From Strobilurus pachycystidiatus (lineage: Eukaryota; Basidiomycota; Agaricomycetes; Agaricales; Physalacriaceae), in contig JAHLMK010000015.1 of assembly GCA_019915135.1 (NCBI GenBank), forward strand, positions 930,001 through 994,000: DNA of 64,000 nt, in the 5' to 3' direction. Under the pieces are notes generated by a model. That model was not told the DNA's origin, did no database searches, and saw only the letters and a list, made by a program, of their open reading frames with translations. Positions 29,290 through 41,241 of the stretch are shown here, piece after piece. Positions within the stretch are counted from its first letter, which is position 1. Each line of letters opens with the position of its first letter. A program made the position numbers and the translations under genes.

Positions 29290-31020
29290 CTACAAACCGC
29301 CGACGGATCCCACTCTCAGCTTGACACGATCCTCCGCAAGTGAAGCCCGATTGACAGTGACCAGAATCACCAGATCCATCCCATCATTGATCAACGACTG
29401 CAATGTCTCTTGAGTATCCTCTGAGAGAGCATACCCGCTCGCGCCCTCGTCCAAAGAATCAGCGAAGATCATCAAATGAAACTTCTCCAAATGCTGAACA
29501 CATGATTCTCGTCGTGAACGAATCATGTCGACGAAGAAATCCGCCGAGCAAAACTTGCTCTGGACGCCATAATACGGGAAGAAGGATGGATCCTGATGTC
29601 CTCTGATACGCAGGGAGAACCTTTTCAGTTTGGGTAGGAAAGTCGGATGCGCCAGCGGGCGCATGGCAGCGAGCAGCTTCGCGACCTCATCCATCCCGGT
29701 CCAGTCGTTAGATGCCATTGCCACCGTGACACCGGCTCTGTACCCCAAGTCCTTGTACAGCATGGCCAAATGAAGGTCGAGCTCGGCGAGATTCCTCGTC
29801 AAAGACAGGACATCAAGCAGAGAGTAAGGTTTGGTGAGCGTGCCGCATGAACGAATTGATATAATTCCCTGCCCACATCCCGAACGCTGCATCAACTCCT
29901 TCAGCTCTCGAAAGGCGGCTTGCGAGTGCTCGGGGCCATTGATATTCTCGGTCAAGATGATTTCCTCAAGACTTGGCAGGTTTAGCACGCCTATGCGGCT
30001 TCCCAACCCAATGTCCAACACACGCACAGAGGGTCTGAGCACGATTTCCTCACCGAATGCATGCTGTGTAGGATTCCCTCCCCATGGTGTTCTCAGCCTG
30101 AGCGTATCGATTTGTGTCGACGCCATGATGGCACGCTGATACTCTGCGCTAGGCGGCCGCCAATACTCATACCGAATCTCAAGTGTCAGTGCTCGGATGG
30201 CCGACCAAGGAATATCGGTCGAGCAAGAACGAATGAGCTCCACAGATGTCAGTCGTGGACAGTCGGAGAATCCAACGACGCTCAGCGGGTCTTGTTCATT
30301 ATAATGGGATTCGTCCGCATAAAAAATGTCGAGCGACAGATGTTCCAACTTCGAAACGCAGCCCGAGAGGGCAATGAACATATCCCCGACGACATTCGAA
30401 GCGAGTGAGAGCTCTGCAGATATCCATCGGTGGCTTTGAGCGAAAACTCTGAGGATGAGCTCTGCGGATGCAGGATCATTACTGCGGATCTTAACATGTA
30501 GTCCATGATTTCCGGCCAACGAACGTCGCAGCATCTCCTCCAGCTTCAGTTTTTTCACTACGGTGGTGTCTACAACGACCTGGGACCACACTTCGCCGGT
30601 GGAAAGAACAATTTCGCGCCACCGACGGGAGACGCACCCGATGATCCACTTGAGATCTGGGGTGAGGCGGCTGGCGTAGACAAAGATTTGAGATAGGATT
30701 TCTGGCGGCAATATACGACAGGGGGATAGCAGGCTCTCCCACTGGCGCTCGGAGTCGGAAATGACCTGGCGCTGACGCTGTAGTGCGTCTACGCGCTTAA
30801 GCAGGTAGGCAAGTTCGTCATCGAGGGCGGAGCCGCCACGATTGAGGCAAGGAAGGATGTCCGTGCGGATGAAATTTGTTTCGGCTTCAGAGGGAGGGTC
30901 GTTGGAATGCCAGAGATGACGCAGCGCCTCAAAATGCGGGCTCGTCTGCTCGACAGCATCCACTGTGGGAAAGATAGAGGTCTTGCAGTCACTGCATACC
31001 TTAACGGAGTGGATTTCCAT
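29290..31020 (-). CDS. F-box protein, tandem copy B
   Basis: Single-exon frame of 576 aa, the paralogue of the gene at 26875. It keeps the C-x-x-C start (VCSDCKTSIFP), the F-box ILPPEILSQIFVYASRL and CVSRRWREIVLSTGEVWSQ, and the C-terminal EDRVKLRVGSVGGL. The two proteins differ by scattered substitutions and a few short indels in the leucine-rich part, while the F-box is almost unchanged. This fits selection to keep the Skp1 contact while the substrate-binding part drifts. ATG at 31018-31020. Confidence 0.85.
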   Translation of the reverse strand: MEIHSVKVCSDCKTSIFPTVDAVEQTSPHFEALRHLWHSNDPPSEAETNFIRTDILPCLNRGGSALDDELAYLLKRVDALQRQRQVISDSERQWESLLSPCRILPPEILSQIFVYASRLTPDLKWIIGCVSRRWREIVLSTGEVWSQVVVDTTVVKKLKLEEMLRRSLAGNHGLHVKIRSNDPASAELILRVFAQSHRWISAELSLASNVVGDMFIALSGCVSKLEHLSLDIFYADESHYNEQDPLSVVGFSDCPRLTSVELIRSCSTDIPWSAIRALTLEIRYEYWRPPSAEYQRAIMASTQIDTLRLRTPWGGNPTQHAFGEEIVLRPSVRVLDIGLGSRIGVLNLPSLEEIILTENINGPEHSQAAFRELKELMQRSGCGQGIISIRSCGTLTKPYSLLDVLSLTRNLAELDLHLAMLYKDLGYRAGVTVAMASNDWTGMDEVAKLLAAMRPLAHPTFLPKLKRFSLRIRGHQDPSFFPYYGVQSKFCSADFFVDMIRSRRESCVQHLEKFHLMIFADSLDEGASGYALSEDTQETLQSLINDGMDLVILVTVNRASLAEDRVKLRVGSVGGL

Positions 31021-31478
31021 ACTATGTGACGGGCACAGTCAGCGAATATATCACTGAGTGTCAGTGCGAGGACGTACTCACGAAAGATGAACGTAGGTCG
31101 CAAAAACTAGGTTACAATGATGGCCGATCAAGCCCTGATCCAGATCCCAACGAGGACCTTTGAGCAAGTGTTAGTAGTGCATGTTGAGCTGACGCAAAGC
31201 AAGCAACTAAATTGTCGACCCAGCCCAGCTAGTGCATAGGACATAGTCCGGTGTTGCATGGCAGAACCTGGCCAAAGAGCGTGGGAAAGCCATGAAAACT
31301 GTCGCTGGCTTGAAACGACGTGAATGAATTTACAGATACTATCTCTGGAGGTAGTCACATTCATGAGCACTTAGCAAGGGTGAACATTTGAGAGGCCGTG
31401 GCCCAGTAAATTCTCAGTCAATGCCTTCTTCAGGACGACCTCAGCAAAACTTCTGCGGCGATTTCTCGCTGTCATCTG

Positions 31479-32567
31479 TCAACTAGTACACAGCGTACGC
31501 CGTATGATCTTCAAGATACCAGCCCGCTTCGCTCTGGATAGCCGGTCAATTAACGCAGCAGACTGCATCTCGAAGCGCTCCTCGGTCTCAGCAAGGACAA
31601 AGAACCTGGCCGTCACAACATTCAAATGAACGACCAACAAGCCATCCAATACTCCCCAATCTACCTCCGCCGTCTCGACATTGCCAGCAACCACCAACGA
31701 CACAACATCAGCGCTCCTCGCCTGGCCCAAGATCTTCACTATCCAAGAACCAGGCGTCGTTACCTGCGTCATCTCCCTCTCGCCGACAAATTCGTCAAAC
31801 CACAGGTCCGTCAAGCCGTGGTTCAACCGGAGGTTAGTCGATGCGAGGAAATCTTCCGCGTCGCCTCCGGCGTCAAACGACGAGAAGCCCAAGCGGAGTG
31901 AACGGAGCGCACCGCCGATGTGGGCTAGATACCGCCCGATGGACGGCGCGTCAGACGGAGCCACAGACGTGCCGAGATTGATGTGCGGTATGGTAGGGAT
32001 GGGCGTCTGGCTGAGGACCCAATCGAAGAAATCGCGCTGGTAGCAGAGCGTTAGGGAGAGGTGTCTCACGGAGGGAGGGAGGGCGTGTGGTGATGGTTGG
32101 GATTCGAGCCAGGAGACGTCGCATAGTGAGAGGGATTGTAAAGCGGGGAACAAGTGGACGACGGCCGTAACCTCTGCGAAGGTTTCAAAACTGACTTGGT
32201 CAAGGTATAGGTGGGTGAGGGATGGCAAGCCGAGGAGGAGGGTTATTAATGGTGACGGGGAATAGTTCATGTTGTGGATGACCAGGCATGTCACTTTTTT
32301 TAGCGACGGAAAGACGGAGAGTTGAATAGCGTCCCAGTCGCGCGTCACGGCAAGGTCCTGCAGCGTCCCGGAGACAAAATTGACGGTGGTGGTGCTGAGC
32401 TCGACGAAGTCGTATACGTTGACTGGCGTCAGTACGACATGGAAAAAGTGCGCTCGTGCAGCTTCGAGCCAAGCCTTCGCAACCAAACTGCACGCTTTCA
32501 ACGACGACTTCTCTCCACCGAGGCAGCAAAGGATGATATCCAGTATTTCGGGGGGAATCGCAGGCAT
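31479..32567 (-). CDS. F-box protein, third gene of the cluster
   Basis: Single-exon frame of 362 aa. The F-box is at the very start (MPAIPPEILDIILCCLGGEKSSLKACSLVAKAWLE), followed by an LRR-like body (LPSLTHLYLDQVSF, LFPALQSLSLCDVSW, LRSLRLGFSSFD). This is a different F-box subfamily from its two neighbours. A TATA box lies about 230 bp upstream of the ATG. The predicted role is SCF substrate receptor; the target is unknown. Confidence 0.8.
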   Translation of the reverse strand: MPAIPPEILDIILCCLGGEKSSLKACSLVAKAWLEAARAHFFHVVLTPVNVYDFVELSTTTVNFVSGTLQDLAVTRDWDAIQLSVFPSLKKVTCLVIHNMNYSPSPLITLLLGLPSLTHLYLDQVSFETFAEVTAVVHLFPALQSLSLCDVSWLESQPSPHALPPSVRHLSLTLCYQRDFFDWVLSQTPIPTIPHINLGTSVAPSDAPSIGRYLAHIGGALRSLRLGFSSFDAGGDAEDFLASTNLRLNHGLTDLWFDEFVGEREMTQVTTPGSWIVKILGQARSADVVSLVVAGNVETAEVDWGVLDGLLVVHLNVVTARFFVLAETEERFEMQSAALIDRLSRAKRAGILKIIRRTLCTS

Positions 32568-33292
32568 GATGAAGCAAAAAAAGGTAAAATTATTATTCTG
32601 AGGTCCGATGCATAAGCGACGAAAAGGCGATGGAATGTGACTTTCACCACTATCTAGAAAGCCATCATAGCCGGAGCGTAGAGATGCTAGCGAAAGCGAA
32701 GTCTTAATTTCCTCTGCGACGGAACAATATCTTCCAGACTTGGAGGTGCGTTTGGAAGGGATATGTCGTCGTAGAGAAGAGAGAGCAAAATTCCACTTTT
32801 ATAGAGGGCTCGAGACGTTCCCACGGTACCCCTAGCAGCGAACGAACTGCGAACGACTAAGTTATCTTTCCGACGAAGACCTTCACTGTCACTCTGATGG
32901 AAGGGGAATTGAGAGTATAATGAGTGCTTATATCAATATTCAATCTATCTGAACCGACTCGGCGCCGACATTGACAATGTATGGCCGCGCCTTCAAAGAG
33001 GAATCACTTACCCAGAGCTTCATGGATCGGTTGACTGAAGACTTCCAATATGGTAGTACTGCCCGCTTGGACTGAAATGGCTGGCTGAATGAATGATTAG
33101 TATGAAGCGGTTCGGCTGTGATGCCGCCACCTGACTGACCCCATTGCAATACAGCGGCAAATAACAGGACGTTGCCTCCCACCATCACCTGAGTCGCGTT
33201 CAACCCATTCCATGTTCAAACTGGTCTGACAGAGCAACTCTGATCTTCACGTCGAAAACAATGAATTCTCAATAGCTGGCAGCACATCCACC
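32568..33292. other. Intergenic between divergent genes
   Basis: Holds the promoters of the F-box gene (minus) and the EST1/SMG7 gene (plus). An 87-codon minus frame at 32940-33203 has no supporting feature. Confidence 0.5.
32796..32803 (-). promoter_or_regulatory. TATA box (TATAAAAG)
   Basis: On the minus strand, 229 bp before the ATG of the 362-aa F-box gene. Confidence 0.45.
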
Positions 33293-36200
33293 ATGTCTGA
33301 CCACCAATCACCTTCTGTCATTGCCAGGTCAAACAGCCCTCCATTTCCTATGCGGTCTACTTATATGCACCAACAGAGAGGCAAAAAGCATTCATCAAGG
33401 GTTGAAGGACGCGCTGAAAAAGAGCCAGCCGTTTGAGAGGGACGTTGACTTCCAGCGCAAGAAGTGAGTTGGCTGCCACTTTACTCCGCCTTTTGCTTAA
33501 CAGACAGGACAGTTTGCGCCGACAATATCTCCTTCTTCTTCTCGTACATCCCTACGCCAAAGAGTCGCACGATGCCGAGAACCATCTGTGGATGCAGACG
33601 TCCTATCTCTTCATTTCGTCATACAAGCAACACATAAACGCCCTCGACCGCCTGCTCCTCGCCCCGCAGCACCAGAATGGCAACAACGGCCACGGGCCCG
33701 TCGAATATCGGAAGCTCGTCCAGCGCTTCCGCCAATTCCTGGCCGATGAGGAAAAGTTCTGGACCAAACTCGTCCTACGCTTCCGCCGATCCTTCGCACT
33801 CAACGAAGCACATCCGACGCTGGTCAAGCTCGGGCTCATCTTGGAAACAGACACAGGAGAGGCACCCACCGAGGGCAGGAATCACTACCAGTTCCCACCC
33901 GAAACCGCTTCCGCTGCGCCATCCACACCCGAACAGCGGGAGAGCCGACTGAACATCTTGAGCAAGGCGCTCGTGTGTTTGGGCGACATTGCGCGATACC
34001 GAGAGCTTTACAACGATGGCGGTGGGCGATCGCGCATTGGGCACGACGACACACCGCGCCGCGGCCGAGGAGGTCGAAGAGGTGGCGCGGCCGGTTTGGA
34101 GATGGTCCGCCCCAGGAATTACACCAAAGCGCGTAGCTGCTACGAGCAGGCGAAACTCCTCGTTCCAACCGACGGAAACCCCTCCCATCAACTCGCTATA
34201 CTGGCCTCGTATGAGAAGGACCAGTTCATGTCGATGGTGCACTATTTCTTCGCGCTGTGTGTCAAGCAGCCCTATGATACCGCAGCGGACAACATGGGCA
34301 CGATTTTGAGCAAGGCACTTGATCAGTGGAAGGCACGCTCGAAGGAGGAGAAGGAGAGAGGGTCTGATGCGTACGCATTGGATCCACCTGTCGCGAAAAT
34401 AAGAATAGACAAGTTCAAGGAGAAAATGGTCGTTTTGTACGCTTTGTGGCGTATGGGATTGCAGAAGTACGCTCATTGTTTTTCTCAGAATCGCATTAGC
34501 TGATCCGCTCTAGGATGGATTCTGTGACCAAGAGGGAATCCCAGGCCATCTATCGAGAATTCAAATCCCTTCTCTCCGAGAGACATCTCCCGGAGGAATT
34601 CATCCCCCAGATTCTAGTCACATCCCAGGGCGCATTCTGGAAGCATCGCATGATCCGCGATCATACGAACAAGAAATCCAAGGACACTTCTCCTACACTT
34701 TCCCATTCGGCCATCGAGACACGCATCTTCAACCATCTTCTTTTACTCCATCGCGCTTTGCTGGAGGTCGGACTCCAAGAGATAGCGACCGTGGATATCA
34801 CGGACGAAGATCTTGCACCGCGTATCACAGCACCATTCCGCCGTACGCTAGGCGCCTTACGCATGAGCATGAAATGGCTTCGCGCTAATATCAAGACGGT
34901 TCGAGATTACGACGGGGTAGAGACTGCCGAGTTTTGGAAGGTGTTGACCAATTTCGTCCGAGTTCTCGAGCAGACATTTCCGCCGGAGCGCTTGCCCGAG
35001 TTGACATCTGCGTTAGAGGAGGACAGGGAGATGGAGGGTTTCACGCCCTTGAAGGGACTTTTCGTGGGACGCCAAGGCTCGGTGTCCGCTGCCGCCGGAG
35101 AGCACCCCAATGTTGTGCATCTTATGAGGATCAGTGACATACTGAAAGACGCCCGTCTGGTTGGAGAACTTGAGGTTGGTGACGCCTGTACTTTGTCCGT
35201 CTAGTTGACTGAACATCGAACGTGCAGAACTCCCCTTTAGTGTTGACTACCCGTCATGACACCTTCTCGACTAGTACTGCCGTCGGAACTACCATTCATT
35301 CCGTCGTGTCAGCCGACAGCACAGAGGACAGAGACGATGAAATCATGACAGAAACAACTGACGATCCCATTGCCGATGCCTTTGAGCACCTGAACCAGCA
35401 TGACCTCGACGACGACGACGACGAAGAAGAGGTTTTATACCCCAGGTAAGTATCATTGCCCGCTCGGAATGTCCGATGCTTATTTGCCTCTAGAGCATCC
35501 GTTTCTCCCATCCCACCCCAACAGGCAATGAAGCAGTCGCCGAAGAGCCCAATCACACCCGTCAAACTCAGTCCCGAACGGCTTAGTCCAGTCAAATTGA
35601 GTCCTATAGGGTACCCGGTCTCCCCAATCAAGAACATTTCCCCTTCATTGCGTACGCCCCAATCCATGGTCGCTGCCCCAGCTACGACGGCGCAGGACCT
35701 CTTGTTCTCTGACGTCCTTGGCGGCAAACGCACCGCCTCGCGCAGTGTATCTGGTGAATCTCATCGCACCTTCTTGCCGCAGGAAACCCGGACAATCTGG
35801 TCTGCGGCTTCAGACGAGCCATTGCAGATCAACCCTGCACGAAACCAGCAGCTTCACTCTGGAGCTAATACCCGGTCTTTTGGCATGGACAGTCATCCGC
35901 CATCCCAGGTTCAGTCCCAGAGTCAGGCGAGCTGGCCGCCTCAATTGTCCTCTTTGCCGTCGACTCAGAATTCTCAAAGCCAGAGCTATCTCCCAGGATC
36001 GATTCCTTCTGCGCCCTTTGCCATGCCACCGCAGCCGATGGTCATGGATCATATCAACGCTCCCCTTCCGTTACCCTCGAGCTTGAACCTCAACCTGGGC
36101 ATGGGTCTTCCTCCCCCAAGCCCATCCGCATACTATTCCCTCAGCCAACCTCAGATGCGTCCGCAAGAACTGTACGCCTCCGGATATGGAAGCCCCGACC

Positions 36201-36319
36201 AGTTCTACAATTCCTCCAACGCAATGGGCGGTTTGCACACGCGGCACTTGTCGCTGCATGACCCTCGGAGCGCGTACAACGTCGCACCCCTTCCGTCGAT
36301 GTGGGGACCCACGGGGTGA
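33293..36319 (+). CDS. EST1/SMG7-like protein (NMD / telomerase-associated family)
   Basis: Six exons: 33293-33327, 33377-33463, 33504-34466, 34514-35174, 35228-35445, 35494-36319; the frame closes at 929 aa. The N-terminus reads EAKSIHQGLKDALK then FERDVDFQRKK, continuing QYLLLLLVHPYAKESHDAE, the 14-3-3-like EST1 domain. Next is the EST1 DNA/RNA-binding TPR region (KALVCLGDIARYRELY, YTKARSCYEQAKLLVP, DGNPSHQLAILASYEKDQF, MVHYFFALCVKQPYDTA). The C-terminal 300 residues are Ser/Pro-rich with KLSP repeats and probably disordered. In animals SMG5/6/7 bind phosphorylated UPF1 in nonsense-mediated decay; in yeast Est1 recruits telomerase. No PIN domain is seen, so it is SMG7/EST1-like, not SMG6-like. 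Exon 1 donor GTCAAA is weak. Confidence 0.88.
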
Positions 36320-36828
36320 TTACAGCAGGACGATGAGCGATGGACAAATTACTTTCTAAGCAAAGCCTCACTGGCAGCCGCACATGCATATTGATTGTTT
36401 GCGATTTCGATCGGTTATCTAAACTGCGTCGTCCACGGCTGGACACTGGACAGGTCGACGCACGGTTGAGATGTCACTTCTGATTCTGGGTGGAATTCCG
36501 TATTCACAGACCGTGATGGTTGTGTGCAAACGCGCATCGTACGAGCAGTGAGAATAAGTATGTACAAAGTGATCAGACTCTACTCGAACTTTCAACTTTA
36601 CTTGATGTACATTTTCTTTGGGTAGGCAGACAGACCTTTGGGATACAGTTATCGATTTGCTGCTTTTCTATGTTCTGGCCAGCGGTCATTGTAAATGAAA
36701 TCATGCTTGTAGCACCACCGAACAAGCGAGCCACATGAAGTCTAAACCTCGGCCACGTAGGTACAACCGACATTGTGCATATCAACTATGTAACCAACTT
36801 CTACAGACCTCTTACATGCTTTCATGAT
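36320..36828. other. 3' intergenic between convergent genes
   Basis: Convergent 3' ends of the EST1-like and dehydrogenase genes; nothing else recognised. Confidence 0.5.
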
Positions 36829-37960
36829 TTACGGATTCACCAAAGCAATTCCGCCATCAAGCTTGAGAAGTACCCCGTTGGTATATTCCCCTGTAGCCAA
36901 GTACGCTGCCGCCGACCCCATCTCCTCCGGGCTGAATCTCAGGTGTGAGAACAAAGCCTTCATAAGAATGTGAAGACTCACTCTCCGACACGTCTGGCAG
37001 GTACCACGGCAATGAAGCCAGGCAAAGGGGCAGAAGCAAAGGTATCCATCATCTCGGGGGCCTTCTCTGTGATTTCGGATGGAAAGACTCCAGGTTGAAT
37101 CCCGTTTACCCTGATGGGTATGCCATTCGTAGCAAAGTATGTGGCCAACATGAGTGTGATCTGATCAACAGCGGCCTTGCTTGACGGGTAACCCATCTGC
37201 AAAGTCATGAATGAATAATCCGTTACTGATGCTGAGCATAGACACTGACACATGAGGGGGTGATTACCGAGCGAATTATGGCGGCAGAACTGCCGATGTT
37301 CATGACACTCGACGTGGCATTTGGCCCCCGCAATTGTGCACCTCGAATGAGAAGATCGCGGAAGCCTTTGATAACAAAGAATGGCGCGACGGTGTTCAGT
37401 TTGTACAGGTCCATCCAATCGCTCATCGTCTCCGGTTCAAAGATATCAGACCCGGTTGTCTTGCGGGCGAGGAATTCAGCAGTATCTTTGAGCGGGAGAC
37501 TGATCCCTGCGCTGGTGAATTTATTAATACTCTCAACCACATACAGCCGATCGGGATCTGAACGATACTTACTTGTTGACGAGAATGTCGAGTTTTCCAT
37601 CAGTCGCCTTTACAGCATCTACTGCTCCTTGAATAGAGCTTTCGCTTGTCACGTCCACCTGCAAGCTGGCGTCGCCGTTAATATCTGAGTGACAACAAGG
37701 CGGAGAACAACACATACGCCACGAGCGAACCTTCCGTCCCGGTGACAGAAGCAGCCGCCTTTTCTAAAATCTCTAAGCGTCTACCCGTGATGTACACCTT
37801 TGCGCCTCGAACTGCGAATCCTTTCGCAATCATAAACCCTCTGCGATGAAGTCAGACCAAACTTGAACGCTCCCTAGTAAGTATTATCGATCATCACTCA
37901 CATCCCTGTTCCGCCACCGGTGACCAATGCAACGCGTCCTGAGAGAGATGTAGAGCTCAT
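36829..37960 (-). CDS. Short-chain dehydrogenase/reductase
   Basis: Six exons: 37960-37902, 37840-37718, 37665-37573, 37511-37268, 37196-36982, 36937-36829; the frame closes at 280 aa, the normal size for a classical SDR. Visible motifs: the cofactor loop VALVTGGGTGIG, LQVDVTSES, the structural LDILVNN, the catalytic Ser region MNIGSSAAI, catalytic Tyr and Lys in GYPSSKAA, and RVNGIQPG. It is an NAD(P)H-dependent oxidoreductase of unknown substrate, and probably cytosolic since no targeting signal is seen. A TATAAAAG box is at 38016-38023. Confidence 0.9.
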
Positions 37961-39077
37961 TGTGTTGTCAATGGGAGAAGACGAGGATATGGTCTTGGTT
38001 CGCTCTACGAAGCGTCTTTTATAGGTTTCAGTGACATGCGCCGCTGAGTCAATGTAGAACGCCAAGAGAGCACACAGAGCGCATAATCTGTCATCACATC
38101 CCGTTATACAAGGCAAAATCTACCGATTCGAAGAATTTGGGGACTTTTAGTCAATCCGGTACCGCCCATGCCGCCCGATCCCGCCTGATCCCGCTAAGGG
38201 GCTGCTGTAGGAAGGCCTTGAGGAAGGCCCGAGGAAGGCCTAGCGGTTCGGGAATTACCTATAGCTCACAACGTCCCTCAGAAGATTGACAGTACCAAAG
38301 GTTTCGGAAAAAGGATCAAGGTGAGGGTTGAAGCAGTTTTACTTCAAGTTGAGATGCTCTGCAAAATGATTGGACAGACAGCCTCAAACCCATCTCATTC
38401 GGCGTGATGGAAGTACTGTACAAGTCATGTCAGTGACAGTCAGTCGAGCGCAAACAATGTGTAAAATTGAGCGGATCGTGAATGAATCCGTGTGGGATCT
38501 ATCTGTCGGCGGGCCATCGTCGGCAGAGCCAAATGGGATTGATCGGCATCCCTCACGCGTCACGCAACTGTGATCTCAACTCAACCCCGCCCACTCCCCG
38601 CCCCCACCTTGACATGCTTGACAGGCTGGTCTTCTTTGATTCGCACCTTCAAGCTGCTTCAAGCTCAAGCAGATGATGGTATTTAGTTGCGGCAAATAAG
38701 ACCCCAAAGGGCTGCCACCATCATCTTTTCTTACGCTCCCCCCATTCTTTTTCCAGTCTTGAGGTGAACCAGGGACGCCAGTACCACTATGGCAATTGTC
38801 TTCCATCGTTATATGGTCAACAACCCATTGCGGAAATAATCGCTGCTCTTTGCGCACTCTCTGCCCATTGTTGTCCTTTTCCGGCGCTGGATCCCATTAT
38901 GCCCTCTGTGTGCGCCACTGTCTCGTGATCGCGCTTGTGCTGCTTAAAGGGACGTTCAACATTGTCCAGTAACGCTTTTTCGTTCGACCCACATCTTTGG
39001 ATGCTTTTGAGCCGCGTCATCCTCAAACTCATCCTGTCACTTCTCCTCTCTCGACACCTTCATCCTAGAAGGCTGGC
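37961..39077. other. Intergenic between divergent genes
   Basis: No gene supported. A short cluster of GAGGAAGGCC-type repeats sits near 38210-38240. Confidence 0.45.
38016..38023 (-). promoter_or_regulatory. TATA box (TATAAAAG) of the dehydrogenase gene
   Basis: Minus strand, 56 bp before the ATG at 37960. Confidence 0.5.
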
Positions 39078-40341
39078 ATGGAGGTCTCCATGCACTCGCG
39101 AATACCGGCCAACTCACCCCCACCGCCGTTGTCGCCGAAGCCACTCTCCACACGCTCGCTCCGCCCGCCCCCAACACCACTTTCTGCGCTGAATCGATCG
39201 TTCGTCGTGATGGGGAACAGTTTCCAGAGTGGTGATCCGCGGGGTACCGTTTATCAAGACGAGTTCTCTGTCAGGTACGCGCCGGAGTCAGGATCAGCTT
39301 CAACGCGACTTGTTGGACGAGGTGGTAATTGTTCTGGGTGGCCCATGACTGAGCATCACGCGAGTGTCGTGGATCCTTTGGAAAGACCAGTACGTTGTAC
39401 ACACAGAGCATCGTTCGACTCTAATTCTTGAAGACTTCACCATACTCTGCGAGTATGTTCTACCAGGCACATAGGTCATCGCCGTCGCTGGGATCCCTTC
39501 AAAGCGAAGTCAGTTGTCAAGATAGTTTCCTGGATCTAGAGGTATCCAAAGACAAGAAACGACGTCGTGGGTGGAGGCGTATATTTGGTTCCAGGTGAGT
39601 TTATGTACTATCGCTCCTTGTACTGTTGTCTAACCGAGCTCTAGAAGATCGAAAGGGATCTCACCCACAGCATCCGAAACGCCTCTCATGACGCCCTCCG
39701 ATTCAGAATACCCGCTGGACACTGATCCGTTCAGTGACTACATTGGACGACCGCCGTCTCCCCCGCTGTCTGCGCCTGCAATGGGATCTTGTGATACGCT
39801 TGTCGGAAGCATGCGCAGCTCTCACAAGCCGAACCTGCTCCGTAAAGCACATAGACCGCCTCCCCTGGAAGTCCCCGTGACCGCCTACGAGGACAAAGAG
39901 TTCTTTCCCGAGTCACCTTTGACTGATTCGGACGTGCCACCGGGCTTTGTACGCGTCCCCATACCCCCACTTCCTCTATGGGCGCAACAGCTTTGGGAGC
40001 GGAACGAGTCAGCCGCCAAGGTGAAAGGGCCTCCGCTGAAACTCGACGAGGAGAAGAAGTGCCACACAAGTTGGGATCGGGAGCCCGTCTACTTTGTTAT
40101 GGACCCCGATTGGGACCCCAACGACGAAAGAAGTATCTGTTTCAAGTTCGTCGACCCACCCAGTCCGGGTTTTCGTCGCAGACATATACGTGGCGGCAGT
40201 GAAGGGAGGAACATGTATGGCCCTCATCCTGCTTTGCCCCAGCGTGCACGCGCTGTGACCCATCTAGGAGTCGTCGAGCCTTCGGTGAGAATGTTGAGGC
40301 GCATCAGTGAACAGATGGATGAAGACTTCGCCAGGACGTGA
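39078..40341 (+). CDS. Hypothetical disordered protein
   Basis: Three exons: 39078-39389, 39434-39594, 39645-40341; the frame closes at 389 aa. Pro/Ser-rich N-terminus (SPPPPLSPKPL), a basic cluster KDKKRRRGWRRIFG around aa 140-155, then a moderately ordered C-terminal part with FVRVPIPPLPLWAQQLWER and DREPVYFVMDPDWDPND. The last two segments look constrained, but I do not know the family. There is no signal peptide or membrane segment. An alternative start is the ATG at 39090. Confidence 0.7.
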
Positions 40342-41241
40342 TACTGTACATTCCGCGCATCTACGTCAGTTATGAATTCACGACCTACTCACATGAAATC
40401 TTTGTATCGATTAGTACCTACGTTATGATTGCTTTCTTATGTTTACCTACCTTCTATGGTCACTCTTATTTACGCTGTAGCATAGTCAGAAAATGTTTAA
40501 ATATACATAAGTATAGGTGAATGTTTTGACAGCCTTGGAACGTGCACTTTACTACGAGGGAACGTACAGGGTCGACGACAGGCGTGCAATCTATACAGCC
40601 ATCATCCTGCACACCGCGATTGATAGAAATCAACCGACTCGCCACGAATGGGCCGAGGATAATGATCAACTGAGTTTGACCTGATTGTGGGATTCAATCG
40701 CTGTTCGATGGACGCGTAACCGCCTAGGGTGCCATAACGGGGGAAATGGAAGGAATACGAATGAATCTTGACTTTGCGCAAAGTGGATGATCGTCAATCT
40801 GCCGGTAGGCAGGACGCTTGGAAGACAAATGGTACAATCACGACACGTAAGCCAGACAGCACCCGTCTAGAAGCGAGGTCCATGTCTTTCAGCGAGTAGC
40901 GTTCAGCCACAAATGCGAGAATTGAATTCATCGAGCAAGAAAGGTGGCAAGATGACGGGCGATATGAAGGCCCATTGAAGGGCGAACATGCGCCCGGCAT
41001 CAGCCGGGAGAGAGTTTCCCAAACTTTCCCAAACAGGGTGGTTGGTATCTTGGCTCTAGTGCATAACGTTGTCACTGTGCAGTCGCAGACCTGGGCAGGC
41101 ATCAACTGCTGCCAGAAACAGCGCCAGCGGTGAGCAGTCTATTCCCTGCCTTGAACGTGCAAATGCCGAGAATTGCTCAGAAACTGCCGTAGCAAAGTGC
41201 CGGCGCTGCCTCTGCCTGCCTCTCGAGAACTTGAAGGGACA
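40342..41241. other. Intergenic, nothing recognised
   Basis: 3' flank of the hypothetical gene and promoter of the Zn2Cys6 gene; no further feature. Confidence 0.5.

Larger units (their letters stand above)
26824..31487. repeat. Tandem segmental duplication, unit about 2.3 kb
   Basis: Two diverged copies, about 26824-29112 and 29161-31487, each carry an F-box gene on the minus strand plus about 450 bp of its 5' flank. Shared anchors are CCTAAGAACGCTCG at the left edge and CTGTCATCTGTCAACTA at the right edge. Small indels and substitutions show the duplication is not recent. Confidence 0.85.

Noticed and set aside
32940..33203. 87-codon minus-strand frame
   Set aside because: No motif, and lies in the promoter interval between divergent genes.
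33775..34476. Minus-strand 233-codon frame
   Set aside because: Antisense shadow of exon 3 of the EST1/SMG7-like gene, whose domains are clear on the plus strand.
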